DNA from: CAVTJL01 sp963735065
GTDB lineage: Bacteria > Pseudomonadota > Alphaproteobacteria > Geminicoccales > Geminicoccaceae
Reading direction: 5' to 3'
NCBI GenBank assembly: GCA_963735065.1
Contig: CAVTJL010000009.1
Span: 62,001 to 126,000, forward strand
DNA: 64,000 bases
In this document: positions 51,771-59,967 of the stretch, in pieces
Numbering within the stretch: the first letter of the stretch is position 1
Layout of the letters: every line of letters begins with the position of its first letter
Notes under the pieces: generated by a model
The model's input: the letters and a program-made list of their open reading frames with translations, nothing else
Databases searched by the model: none
Told to the model about the DNA's origin: nothing
Translations under genes and position numbers: made by a program

Positions 51771-52421
51771 TCAGACGAGGCGAGCCAGCATCGGCATCGC
51801 GTGGTGCAGATGCAGGAGGTCGATCAGCAGCACGGCGGCGAAGGCCATGGTGGGCCACAGCGCGTGGCGGATGCGCTCGCGGAAGAGGGCCGGGCGCACC
51901 ATGTAGCCGCTGGGCTCGCTGAGCCGGCTCCAGGCCGGCAGGAAGGCAGGCGTGGCGGCACGATAGGCCTCGAAGCGGGCGCCGTGGCGACGCAGCAGCC
52001 GCGCCTCCTCCAGGCGGACGGTGGCCCGATAGTGCATGGCCACAGCGAGCAGGAACAGGATGGGTGCGGTGACCGTCAGGGTCGCCATCGTCACGCCCAG
52101 GCCGGCCACCACATTGGCCGTGTACATGGGGTTGCGGCAGACCGAGTAGGGGCCCTCGGTAAGGAGCTCCTCGTTCTTGTGGCCGGCATGGTAGAGCGTG
52201 GCCCAAAGGCGCCCCGCCATGCCCAGCCCCACCAGCAGGGCGGCCAGCGGCAGCGCCACCAGCGCCGCCCAGGAGCCGAGGCCGGCACGGCTGCCGCAAA
52301 GGACAAGCAGCAGGCAGGCGGCGAGCGCCAGCAGCATCGAGCGGTGGCGCTTTTGCTTGAGGAAGCCGTGGGCCACGGGCCGGGCGGCGCCGACCGTGGG
52401 CCGGGACGGGATCGGTGTCAT
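51771..52421 (-). CDS. Isoprenylcysteine/phospholipid methyltransferase-like membrane protein
   Basis: The 216-residue protein has about five membrane helices and the ICMT/PEMT signature around GPYSVCRNPMYTANVVAGLG. ARLLRRHGARFEAYRAATP forms the later cytosolic part. Bacterial members methylate small molecules or lipids in the membrane. The start at 52421 gives MTPIPSRPTVGAARPVAHG; a longer frame has no support. It lies 65 bp upstream of the class I methyltransferase gene on the same strand, so the two may act in the same process. Confidence 0.82.
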   Translation of the reverse strand: MTPIPSRPTVGAARPVAHGFLKQKRHRSMLLALAACLLLVLCGSRAGLGSWAALVALPLAALLVGLGMAGRLWATLYHAGHKNEELLTEGPYSVCRNPMYTANVVAGLGVTMATLTVTAPILFLLAVAMHYRATVRLEEARLLRRHGARFEAYRAATPAFLPAWSRLSEPSGYMVRPALFRERIRHALWPTMAFAAVLLIDLLHLHHAMPMLARLV

Positions 52422-52537
52422 GGGTCGCTCGCGCGTTGCGCGGCCGACCGCGGGCTCGAGGCGAGCGCCGCCGGCGGTCGCGAGCCGGATCGCGGCGACC
52501 CTAGGAGCCCCCACCTTTCCCGCGACTGGCCTGCCGC

Positions 52538-53764
52538 TTACGCTTGCGTAACAGCGCTCCGGCGTCGCTCGGCGCCCGGATCCCGCCACAGGCCAGGCGC
52601 CAGGGTCACGCCCAGGCCCGGCCCGTCCAGCGGGTAGGCCAGCCCTTCCACGATCCGCGGCAACGGGGTCACGAGGTCCGCGTAGAAGCCACGGATGTAG
52701 GCGCGCACCGTCTCGAGGATCAGCGCGTTGGCCTGGCTCATCACGAGCTGCATGTTGGCGGCCAGCATGATCGGGCCCACGCAGTCGTGGGGCGCGATGC
52801 AGCGGTCGTGGGCACGGGCGAGTGCCGCCACGTCCAGCGCCTCGCTGATGCCGCCCATCCAGCCCACGTCGAAGTGGGCATAGTCGACGACGCCACGCCC
52901 GAAGGCCTCCTGGTACCAGTGCGCCGTGCCGTGGTTCTCGCTGCCCGCGATCGGCACGCCCACCGCCTGCTTCAGCCGCTCGAGGTCGTCGAGCCTGTGC
53001 ATCTCGATCGGGTCCTCGAGCCAGAAGATGTCATGCGGCTCGAGGGCCTTGGCGATGCGCACGGCCGCCGGCAGGCGCCACATGCCGTGGCACTCGATCA
53101 TGATGTCCATCTCGGCCCCCACGGCATCGCGGATGGCCTTGACCGGCGCCATCGCCCGATCGAGGTCGGGGGCCGAGATCTCCGAGCCGCCGGTGGCGGC
53201 GGCGAAACGGTCGAAGGGCCAGATCTTCATGGCCCTCACACCCTCGGCCAGGAGCGAGCGGGCGAGCCCTGCCGGATCGTCGAGCTGGGCCTGCAGATCG
53301 TCCATCGCACCCTTGGGCGCCTCGCCCGGCTGCACGAGGCGGCTGACCCAGCCCACCGTGGGGGCGGTGTTGTAGGCGGGGCCGGCGCAGGTGTTGTAGA
53401 CGCGGATGCTGTCGCGCGCCCGGCCGCCCAGGAGGGTCGCCACCGGAGCGCCCATCGTCTTGCCCAGGATGTCCCAGAGCGCCAGGTCGACGGCGGCGTT
53501 GCCGCGGATCTCGATCGCGCGCGAGGGCGTGCCCATGAAGCGGTTGCCGATGCGCCGGCCGATCGCCTCGCGATGCGCGTTGATGGTGAGCGGATCCTTG
53601 CCCAGCAGCCAGGGCGCCAGGGTCTCGTGGATATAGGCCTCGGTGGCCTGGGCATTCCTGAAGGCCTCGCCGAGACCGACGATGCCCTCGTCCGTCTCGA
53701 CCTTGAGCCACAGCATGTTGCCGAAGCCGGCGACCCTCAGCGTCTCGAGCGCGGTGATCCGCAA
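52538..53764 (-). CDS. Enolase-superfamily (mandelate racemase/muconate lactonizing) enzyme
   Basis: The 408-residue protein has the N-capping domain (MRITALETLRVAGFGNMLWL) and a barrel with three metal-binding acids in DIMIECHGMW, FWLEDPIEMH and IAGSENHGT. A His is found in IAPHDCVGPIML. A catalytic Lys of the KxK type is weak here (MKIWPFDR). The layout suits a sugar-acid dehydratase or racemase. It follows a DHDPS-family gene by 6 bp; the pair probably acts sequentially on a sugar acid. Confidence 0.9.
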   Translation of the reverse strand: MRITALETLRVAGFGNMLWLKVETDEGIVGLGEAFRNAQATEAYIHETLAPWLLGKDPLTINAHREAIGRRIGNRFMGTPSRAIEIRGNAAVDLALWDILGKTMGAPVATLLGGRARDSIRVYNTCAGPAYNTAPTVGWVSRLVQPGEAPKGAMDDLQAQLDDPAGLARSLLAEGVRAMKIWPFDRFAAATGGSEISAPDLDRAMAPVKAIRDAVGAEMDIMIECHGMWRLPAAVRIAKALEPHDIFWLEDPIEMHRLDDLERLKQAVGVPIAGSENHGTAHWYQEAFGRGVVDYAHFDVGWMGGISEALDVAALARAHDRCIAPHDCVGPIMLAANMQLVMSQANALILETVRAYIRGFYADLVTPLPRIVEGLAYPLDGPGLGVTLAPGLWRDPGAERRRSAVTQA

Positions 53765-53770
53765 GGCTCG

Positions 53771-54718
53771 CTACTCCGCGGCCGCGACCTGGGGGCCGTC
53801 GAGCTCCGCCTCGGCCTCGAGCAGCGCCAGCGCCGCCTTCCCGATGGCACCGTGCAGCTCGGGCTCGACGTTGGAGAGCATCGGCAGGATGGGCCCCGTG
53901 TCGGCCACGCCCGCCAGCCGCACCGCCTCGTGGATCACCCGGATCGGCGAGATCTTCTCGCGCAGCGCCTCGAGCGGGCGGATGGGCTCGAGCAGGCGGT
54001 CCGCCTCGTCGATGCGCCGCGCCTTCAGGGCCGCCAGCACCCGCATCGAGCGGCGGGGTGCGATGCAGACCGAGCCGGAGGTAAAGCCCTGGAGGCGGTA
54101 GGCGTCGAGATGCGGCACGGCCGGCAGCTCGCCGAAGCCCGAGGCGAGCCGCTCGCGGCCCAGGGCCGAGATCAGGCTCTCGAGATAGGCGTCCTTGCGC
54201 ATGTCCGGCACGGTCACGGCATACTTGATGGCCACGATCTCGCCGCCGGCGACGAGCTTCGCCGCAGCCTCCGGATCGACATAATTGGCCTGCCGCACAT
54301 AGAGGATCGCGGGCTTCCCGGACGCCTGGACAAAGTCCAAAAGACCGCGCAGCACGCCCGCGGGCGTGGTGTGGGCCGGCATCGGCAGCAGCATGGCACA
54401 AGGGAAACGCGTGCCCTTGAGCGCCTTGGCCTCGTCCATCAGCTTGCCATAGTCCGGCCCGACCGACGGGATCACCCAGCTGCCCGCCGCCGCGGTGGCC
54501 TCGGCCATCGCCAAGAACTCGCCGTAGCGACTGGGCGCCCAGTGCTGCAGCTGGGCGTTGCCGCCCCACAGAATGGTCGACACGCCGCCCGCCTCGATGT
54601 GCCGCACGAGCTTCTTGTTCTCGGCCTCGGCCAGCGCCAGATCGGCCGTGAGACAAAGCGGCGGCACCGACAGGACGGAGCGCGCCAGATCCTCGGGTGT
54701 CACAGGCGACGTCTTCAT
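53771..54718 (-). CDS. DHDPS/N-acetylneuraminate-lyase family aldolase
   Basis: The 315-residue TIM-barrel protein has GGVSTILWGGNAQLQHWAPS in place of the usual GTTGE loop. The Tyr is in AILYVRQANYVDP and the Schiff-base Lys in IVAIKYAVTVPDMRK. Family members split or form pyruvate-containing sugar acids. The departure in the GTTGE loop suggests an unusual 2-oxo-acid substrate. The ATG at 54718 has GGGAG upstream. It is co-transcribed with the enolase-like gene. Confidence 0.88.
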   Translation of the reverse strand: MKTSPVTPEDLARSVLSVPPLCLTADLALAEAENKKLVRHIEAGGVSTILWGGNAQLQHWAPSRYGEFLAMAEATAAAGSWVIPSVGPDYGKLMDEAKALKGTRFPCAMLLPMPAHTTPAGVLRGLLDFVQASGKPAILYVRQANYVDPEAAAKLVAGGEIVAIKYAVTVPDMRKDAYLESLISALGRERLASGFGELPAVPHLDAYRLQGFTSGSVCIAPRRSMRVLAALKARRIDEADRLLEPIRPLEALREKISPIRVIHEAVRLAGVADTGPILPMLSNVEPELHGAIGKAALALLEAEAELDGPQVAAAE

Positions 54719-54849
54719 GGGGCTCCCTCCTCCTGCCTCGAGCACGCGCGCGACTGATAGAACAACAGCCGCCACACGGCCATAGGGCCATGCCCCCTCG
54801 AGCTGGTGCGCGAAGGGCGGAGGAGAAGGGTTTTTTCGGTTTTTGTCGG

Positions 54850-55640
54850 TTAGGGGCCGAGGGGTTTGTGGCCCGCGATCCTTCTTGGGTCGTCGGGCTC
54901 GGGCGGCTCGCCCAGCTCGACCAGGCGCTTCTCGATGCGCGCGATGATCCAGTCCGCCAAGGCCGGGTTGGCCCGGGCCATGGCGGCGAGGGGTGAAAGG
55001 GGCTCGTCGTCGGCGGAGGCGGGATCGCCAGCATCGCCGGGGGGAATTTCTTCGGTTGCCGCGGCCGGCTCCTCGATGGGAGCCTCGGCCGCTCGCGGGC
55101 TCGAGCTCGGCCTCGACAAGAACAGCCTCACCCGCCTGAGCCGGCAGAAAGTCGACCAGGCGGTTGATGGCTTCTTGCGCGGGGCCCAGCGGATGCTGGC
55201 CGTATCCCTGCATCGTCTCGGGCGAGGAGCCCGCAGGTGCTGGCGTGTCCCGTCGCTCGTAGGGCTGGCGTGCGTTCTCGAAGCGCTCGACCACGAGCTT
55301 GACGAGGTGCCTTACCGGATGCCGGGCCCGGTTCGCCTGGTAGACGACGAACAGCATCGCGCGACGGTCGCCGACATCGATGAGGCTCGAAAGCTCCAGC
55401 CACGCCGTCTCGAACAGGCGGGCCTGCCGCTCGGGCAAAGGCAAAGCGCGGAGCGGCGGCGTACTGCTCGACGAGTCGCGAAAGATCGCGGTCGCTGACA
55501 AAAGCCTCGATGTCCTCCTCCGTTGCCGTGTCGAGCCTTCTGATCTCGGCCGGGGAGAGGCCGGCGGCGAGACGTCGGGCGAGCCGGCACTGGCGGATGC
55601 CGGGCATCTTGATGGGGGAGCGGGTGAGCACGCGAGGCAT
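54850..55640 (-). pseudogene. Decayed gene of unknown family read in three frames
   Basis: Three consecutive frames read well, each covering the next part. The first starts at ATG 55640 with MPRVLTRSPIKMPGIRQCRL and AAGLSPAEIRRLDTATEEDI, to about 55460. The second covers LRALPLPERQARLFETAWLE, VGDRRAMLFVVYQANRARHP and INRLVDFLPAQAG to about 55105. The third covers EAPIEEPAAATEEIPPGDAG and ANPALADWIIARIEKRLVEL to the stop at 54850. Both breaks move the frame in the same way, as one extra base each. I do not recognise the family. A promoter sits immediately before the start. If repaired it would encode about 262 residues. Confidence 0.7.
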
Positions 55641-56040
55641 GTGAGTCTATGTATAGGATCTCATACCCTCTGTCAACCTTTGATTGAGCCGTCTTTACGC
55701 GATGGCGCGGTGGCGCCCGGCGATGCCCTCCGGCTCGGCGCGCCAGCCCACGGAGCATCACCGTCGTGCTGATCACCGCTCCTTAAGAGAGCACCAGTAG
55801 CGGCCACCCCGCTGCCCCTGTGCCGTGGGACCGCCCCCGCCGGGTAACAAGTCAACAGCATGAAAGGCTTACACCACGCAGAGCTTACGTGGTCGAAACC
55901 TGCGGACGTTCCTATTTTTCTTTGTCCGTCCTACCCGGACCATGCTCCAGGCGCGAGAAGATGGCCGGCCTGGACTGGCTCGACCGGGCCCCATGATGTA
56001 TAAGGGACAATGGAGTCACCCTCGGACCGGGAGCGTGATC
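55641..56040. other. AT-richer intergenic region
   Basis: About 400 bp between the decayed gene and the first hydrolase gene. It contains the leftward promoter next to 55640. Another AT-richer stretch (CCTATTTTTCTTTGTCC near 55910) may be part of the rightward promoter. No coding frame with recognisable content was seen. Confidence 0.5.
55648..55676 (-). promoter_or_regulatory. Leftward sigma70-like promoter at a start codon
   Basis: On the minus strand TTGACA (55676-55671) is followed after 17 bp by TACATA (55653-55648); TATACA with 15-bp spacing is a second option. The transcript would start within a few bases of the ATG at 55640, so the message may be leaderless. Confidence 0.6.
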
Positions 56041-56913
56041 ATGCGGGCAGCTCTGCTTGCGACCATGATGCTCGGACTGACCGGAGCGGCGCCCCTTGCC
56101 GCCGAGCCCACATCCGCGTGGGTCGACTTCACGAGCAAGTCCATCCCGCCGAGCCCGCTCGCCGTCAAGCAGGCCAAGGCCCGGGGGATCGCGCTCGAGC
56201 AGAAGCGCGGCGCACCCCTGCGGGGCCTGCTGGTGCGCCCTGAAGGCGACGGACCTTTTCCCGCGCTGGTCATGCTGCATGGCTGCGACGGCATCCAGCC
56301 CTTCCAGGCGCGATGGGCGGAGGCGCTCGCGGCTTCGGGCTACATCGCCCTGCTGGTCGACAGCAACGGCCCGATCGGCGTCGGGAACGATTGTGCCCAT
56401 TGGCCGAGGAAGGCGAACAACCGCTCCTTCGATGCCCTCGGCGCGCTCGTCTATCTCAGCGGCCTGCCCGCTGTCGACGCGGCTCGGATCGGTGTGCTCG
56501 GCTGGGACACGGGCGGCCTCGCCGTCATGCGGGTTCTGGGCGTCGGGGGCGAGCAACGCGCCGTCTCGGAGCGTTTCGCGGCAGGCGTGGCGCTCTATCC
56601 GGCCGGGCAGCCCGTGCCTCCGATGAGCGCGCCTTTGCTGATCCTGATCGGCGACAAGGATGACTGCAACCCAGCAGAACGGGTTCAGCATTTCGCTCTC
56701 GAGGACGAGCCGGGCCCACACCCTGTTCGGATGGAGATCATCGCCGACGCCGGCCACGGCTTCGACGATCCCCGCTTCCGCGAGCCGACCCACTTCGCGG
56801 CCGAGCAGGTACAGAACTGCTACTTCAGCGGCACGACCATGGCCTACAGCCAGGCCGCGCGCGACGCGGCGGTCGAGCAGGCGCGGGCATTTCTCGAGGA
56901 GACCCTCAAGTGA
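56041..56913 (+). CDS. Secreted dienelactone-hydrolase-like protein, copy 1 (Asp at nucleophile position)
   Basis: The 290-residue product has a signal peptide (MRAALLATMMLGLTGAAPLA) and an alpha/beta-hydrolase of DLH type. PALVMLHGCDGIQPFQARW gives the oxyanion region. The nucleophile elbow is VLGWDTGGLAVMRVL, so the position expected to be Ser or Cys is Asp156. The acid lies in LILIGDKDDCNP and the His in DAGHGFDDPRF. GWDTG therefore looks like the Asp-nucleophile elbow of dehalogenases and epoxide hydrolases. GGGAG lies before ATG 56041. It is duplicated as the next gene. Confidence 0.87.
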   Translation: MRAALLATMMLGLTGAAPLAAEPTSAWVDFTSKSIPPSPLAVKQAKARGIALEQKRGAPLRGLLVRPEGDGPFPALVMLHGCDGIQPFQARWAEALAASGYIALLVDSNGPIGVGNDCAHWPRKANNRSFDALGALVYLSGLPAVDAARIGVLGWDTGGLAVMRVLGVGGEQRAVSERFAAGVALYPAGQPVPPMSAPLLILIGDKDDCNPAERVQHFALEDEPGPHPVRMEIIADAGHGFDDPRFREPTHFAAEQVQNCYFSGTTMAYSQAARDAAVEQARAFLEETLK

Positions 56914-57149
56914 GGGGCGCTGGAGGCGCCAGCGGCACCCGGCGCTGGCGGCCGGCTTCCTTGCGATCGCCGCGGACACGCCCGAGAGCGGGACCGAACG
57001 ATGATGCGAGATCGCGGGCGCGGCTCGATGGTGAGGTCGACGCTACGTCGGCGGGAGGCCGGCCATGCTCGGATGGCGTCTCGTCCTCCGGGCATGGCCG
57101 AGGAATTGAGGGCAGCGTCACCGTAATTCCCCAGACTGGGAGCACGATC

Positions 57150-58022
57150 ATGCGACTGTCGTTGCTTGCGACCATGATGCTCGGACTGACCGGTGCTGCG
57201 GCTCTCGCCGCCGAGCCCACGTCCGCGTGGGTCGACTTCACGAGCAAGGCGACGCCGCCGAGCGCGTTCGCCATCAAGCAGGCCAAGGCCCGAGGGGTCG
57301 AGCCCGAGCAGCAGCCCGGCTCGCCGTTGCGGGGCCTGCTGGCCCGTCCCGAAGGCGACGGACCCTTCCCGGCGCTGGTCGTGCTGCATGGCTGCGACGG
57401 CATCCAGCCTTTTCAGGAGCAATGGACGAAAGAGCTCGCCTCGTGGGGCTACGTTGCCCTGCTGGTCGACAGCAACGGCGCGGTCGGCGTCGGGCGAGAC
57501 TGCGACCACTGGCCCGGCAAGGCCAACAACCGGTCCTTCGATGCGTTCGGCGCGTTCGACTATCTCAGCAGCCTCGACGATGTCGACAGCGCCCGGATCG
57601 GCGTGCTCGGCTGGGACACCGGCGGCCTCGCGGTCATGCGGGTTCTGGCCGTGGGAGGCGATCAGCAGGCCGTCGCGGAACGCTTCGCGGCAGGCGTGGC
57701 ACTCTATCCGGTCGGGCGGCCCATACCTCCGATGAGCGCGCCCCTGCTCATCCTGATAGGAGACAAGGACGACTGCAGCCCGACCGAGCGCGTCCAGCAC
57801 TTCGCCCAAGAGGATGAGGCCGGCCCCTATCCCATCCGGATCGAGATCCTGGCCGACGTCGGCCATGGCTTCGACGATCCCCGCTTCGCGGAGCCGGCCG
57901 ACTTTGCGTTCGAGGACGTGAGGAACTGCTTCAGCGGCGGCACGACCATGGCCTACAGCCAAGCCGCGCGCGATGTGGCGGTCGAGCAGGCGCGGGCGTT
58001 TCTCGAGGAAGCGCTCAAGTGA
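57150..58022 (+). CDS. Secreted dienelactone-hydrolase-like protein, copy 2 (Asp at nucleophile position)
   Basis: Same length as copy 1 with no internal gaps, and most residues identical. The signal peptide is MRLSLLATMMLGLTGAAALA, the elbow VLGWDTGGLAVMRVL (Asp156), and the His in DVGHGFDDPRF. Conservation of the Asp elbow in both copies, with many changes elsewhere, argues that it is functional. The start follows GGGAGCACGATC. The gap to copy 1 is itself part of the duplicated unit. Confidence 0.87.
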   Translation: MRLSLLATMMLGLTGAAALAAEPTSAWVDFTSKATPPSAFAIKQAKARGVEPEQQPGSPLRGLLARPEGDGPFPALVVLHGCDGIQPFQEQWTKELASWGYVALLVDSNGAVGVGRDCDHWPGKANNRSFDAFGAFDYLSSLDDVDSARIGVLGWDTGGLAVMRVLAVGGDQQAVAERFAAGVALYPVGRPIPPMSAPLLILIGDKDDCSPTERVQHFAQEDEAGPYPIRIEILADVGHGFDDPRFAEPADFAFEDVRNCFSGGTTMAYSQAARDVAVEQARAFLEEALK

Positions 58023-58224
58023 GGGGCGCTGCAGGCGCCAGCGGCGCCCGACGCTGACGGCCGGCTTCCTTGCGATCGCCGCGGACACGCCCACAAGCCG
58101 GGCAGACGATGGTGCCGAGATCGCGGGCGCGGGTCGATGCGTGGCGTGCTGCCGCAACGTCGATGGCAGCGGCGCGGTGCAGCCTCGGTAGCGGGCAGCC
58201 CGGCTGCTGCCCGCCGCCTGCCTG

Positions 58225-58515
58225 CTAGCCGAACGTGTGGATGACCTCGCCCTCGGCGACCGCAGGGGCCTGGACCTTCAGGTCCGGGGCATTCTTCTTG
58301 ATCCACGCCGCCGCGACCTTGACGCTGTCGTCGCTGCCGGCCTTGTCGGCGCACATCGTGACGGTGTAGCCGCCATCATGAGTCCGCGTCATCGCGTAAG
58401 ACTTGATGCCGTGCACCGCGCCCATGACCTCCTTGACCTCGCTCTGCCGCTTGTCGAGCAGATCGAACAGCTCCTTGGCGCCAGCGCCGGAATAGGTTCG
58501 TGTTACCATATGCAT
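58225..58515 (-). CDS. Small conserved hypothetical protein (ABM-like fold suspected)
   Basis: The product of about 96 residues starts MHMVTRTYSGAGAKELFDLL and contains VMGAVHGIKSYAMTRTHDGG, YTVTMCADKAGSDDSVKVAA and WIKKNAPDLKVQAP. Similar small proteins occur widely in alphaproteobacteria and look like dimeric alpha/beta-barrel (ABM-like) proteins. The function is unknown. The DNA before its start is AT-rich (TTTTTCTTTCTTTGTTT) and may hold its promoter. Confidence 0.75.
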   Translation of the reverse strand: MHMVTRTYSGAGAKELFDLLDKRQSEVKEVMGAVHGIKSYAMTRTHDGGYTVTMCADKAGSDDSVKVAAAWIKKNAPDLKVQAPAVAEGEVIHTFG

Positions 58516-58617
58516 GACTTTTTCTTTCTTTGTTTGGCCGAATCCCATGTATAGCAGAATTTTCGATCCGACCTAGCGAAATCTTTTCTTTCGAATATCT
58601 TTCTCGAGGATCGAAAA

Positions 58618-58998
58618 TTAGAAGATCGAAAAGAGGCGCCTGGCGGCCATCTGCCCTTGAAGGTCATCCAGACCGGGGCCCATGGCTGCGCGCCATACCG
58701 GATGCGCGTCGAACAGCCCCCAGCCGCCGCCTTGATCGTCGACCAGATCTCCCTCTCGGCGTCCTGGACCGCAGCCCACTGCGAGCCGCGCTCGATCAGC
58801 CCGTGAGAGGGGAATGCCGAAAGCGTGCCTGTCTCCAGCGCTGGACGCGCGAGCCTCGGCCCGCACCTTGCCTCGGCGTAGAGGCGGGCGCCACGGCGTC
58901 GGCGGCAGAGGCCTCTGCGCAAAAAACATGCCATCGCCGTCGGCCACACAGAGGTGCGTGGCCTTGTCACCCACACCCGATCCCGCATAGAGCGTCAT
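58618..58998 (-). mobile_element. Degenerate IS110-type transposase remnant
   Basis: The frame from ATG 58998 reads MTLYAGSGVGDKATHLCVAD, which matches the start of IS110-family DEDD transposases. A second frame continues the alignment with LETGTLSAFPSHGLIERGSQ, a typical follow-on in that family. The first catalytic Asp, normally in GIDV, is replaced (GSGV). Only the N-terminal third remains. It is therefore a dead fragment, not an active element. No inverted ends were seen. Confidence 0.65.
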
Positions 58999-59356
58999 CG
59001 GTCGTCTGCCCTCGTGTCCCCGGCCCGCGACGGCGCGGTACGTCGCAGGGAGGCTAGCTCAATTACGCCACGTCACCGTATCCGTCCGAAACCAGACCCC
59101 GATGAATGATCCGGGCTAGCGCGATTGCGCCAGATCCCCGAAATCCCGCTGACGGCTGCCGCAACGCCGATATCGGCGGCCATTTCCGCAGCCTCTTGGC
59201 CGGAACGCGCCATGAGCTGACGTCCGGGAAGTTCGAAAAGGCGATTTCGAACGTTCGGGATCCTGTATCCGGGCTACCTCCCTGGCCAACTCCGTCTTGA
59301 TGCAGCTTGCCGCCCCGAGTGGCAGCCCAAACAAATGTGCATCAAGGGACTGAGCC
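58999..59356. other. Intergenic region without a gene
   Basis: About 360 bp between the transposase remnant and the secreted protein gene. No motif-bearing frame, tRNA or repeat was seen. The base composition looks lower in GC than the flanking operons. Confidence 0.45.
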
Positions 59357-59923
59357 ATGTCGATCCACAGCAAACCGATCTTCCGCCGAACTGCCCTCAT
59401 GGCATTGCTTCTCGCATCGGCGCCGGTCAGCGCCGAGAAGGCTGAACCAAATGTGAGCTGGCCGCTGAGCTCTCCCGTCCAGACCGGTACCGGCCAGCAA
59501 ATACCTGCAGGAGCCCTGGGGGTCGTGCTCATCGATGCCCCGCGCGAGGCAACACTTCTGCAGCTGAGGGGCGTGGCAGGGCTTGGAATCATAATCTTGC
59601 GAAGTGACGACAGCCGTGATTGCTTGACGCTCCCTGTCCGGTTTGTCGCTGGCGATTTTGGCGGCGACTCCATCTCGGCGCATTCGGCGCGACCGATCCG
59701 TCTGATCCTACAGAGCGCGCGCGTCGCTCAGGCCCTGGCGCATGGCGATGATGTCGTAAGCGACATGTATCGCGTCAGCACCGCGGATGACGACCAGGAT
59801 GCAGACATCATCGTCAAAGGCGGGCTGAGCGAAGGCCATGGCTTCGTGCTGAATCCGGGGAGCTCGATCCTCGCCGACATCGCGGGCGTGAAGATCAGCC
59901 GTATCGCCTGCTCGGAGATCTGA
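59357..59923 (+). CDS. Secreted hypothetical protein in a lower-GC patch
   Basis: Unrecognised. The 188-residue product has a signal peptide (RRTALMALLLASAPVSAEKA) and a mature part with LSSPVQTGTGQQIPAGALGV, ISAHSARPIRLILQSARVAQ and the C-terminal GVKISRIACSEI. Two cysteines (DCLTL and ACSEI) may pair. Codon use is less GC-biased than in most genes here. It is followed by a strong terminator. Confidence 0.72.
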   Translation: MSIHSKPIFRRTALMALLLASAPVSAEKAEPNVSWPLSSPVQTGTGQQIPAGALGVVLIDAPREATLLQLRGVAGLGIIILRSDDSRDCLTLPVRFVAGDFGGDSISAHSARPIRLILQSARVAQALAHGDDVVSDMYRVSTADDDQDADIIVKGGLSEGHGFVLNPGSSILADIAGVKISRIACSEI

Positions 59924-59938
59924 TGCCATCAAGGGCAG

Positions 59939-59967
59939 GCAGACGCGGCTACGCGTCTGCTTTTTTT
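59939..59967 (+). terminator. Rho-independent terminator
   Basis: Stem GCAGACGCG / CGCGTCTGC with loop GCTA is followed by seven T (59961-59967). It ends the gene at 59357-59923. Its right arm and T-run lie inside the 3' end of the convergent AraC gene. Confidence 0.92.

Larger units (their letters stand above)
56030..58160 (+). repeat. Tandem duplication of about 1.1 kb (hydrolase gene plus flank)
   Basis: Unit 1 (about 56030-57100) and unit 2 (about 57139-58160) align without gaps across the 290-codon gene. They continue after the stop: both have TGAGGGGCGCTG, then GGCGCCAGCGGC, then a shared CTTCCTTGCGATCGCCGCGG and GAGATCGCGGGCGCGG. The ribosome site region is also similar. Divergence is moderate, so the duplication is not recent. 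Confidence 0.88.

Noticed and set aside
58503..58988. A single intact 161-codon gene at the transposase remnant
   Set aside because: Only a middle part resembles IS110; its N-terminal match is in another frame, so it is a decayed fragment.
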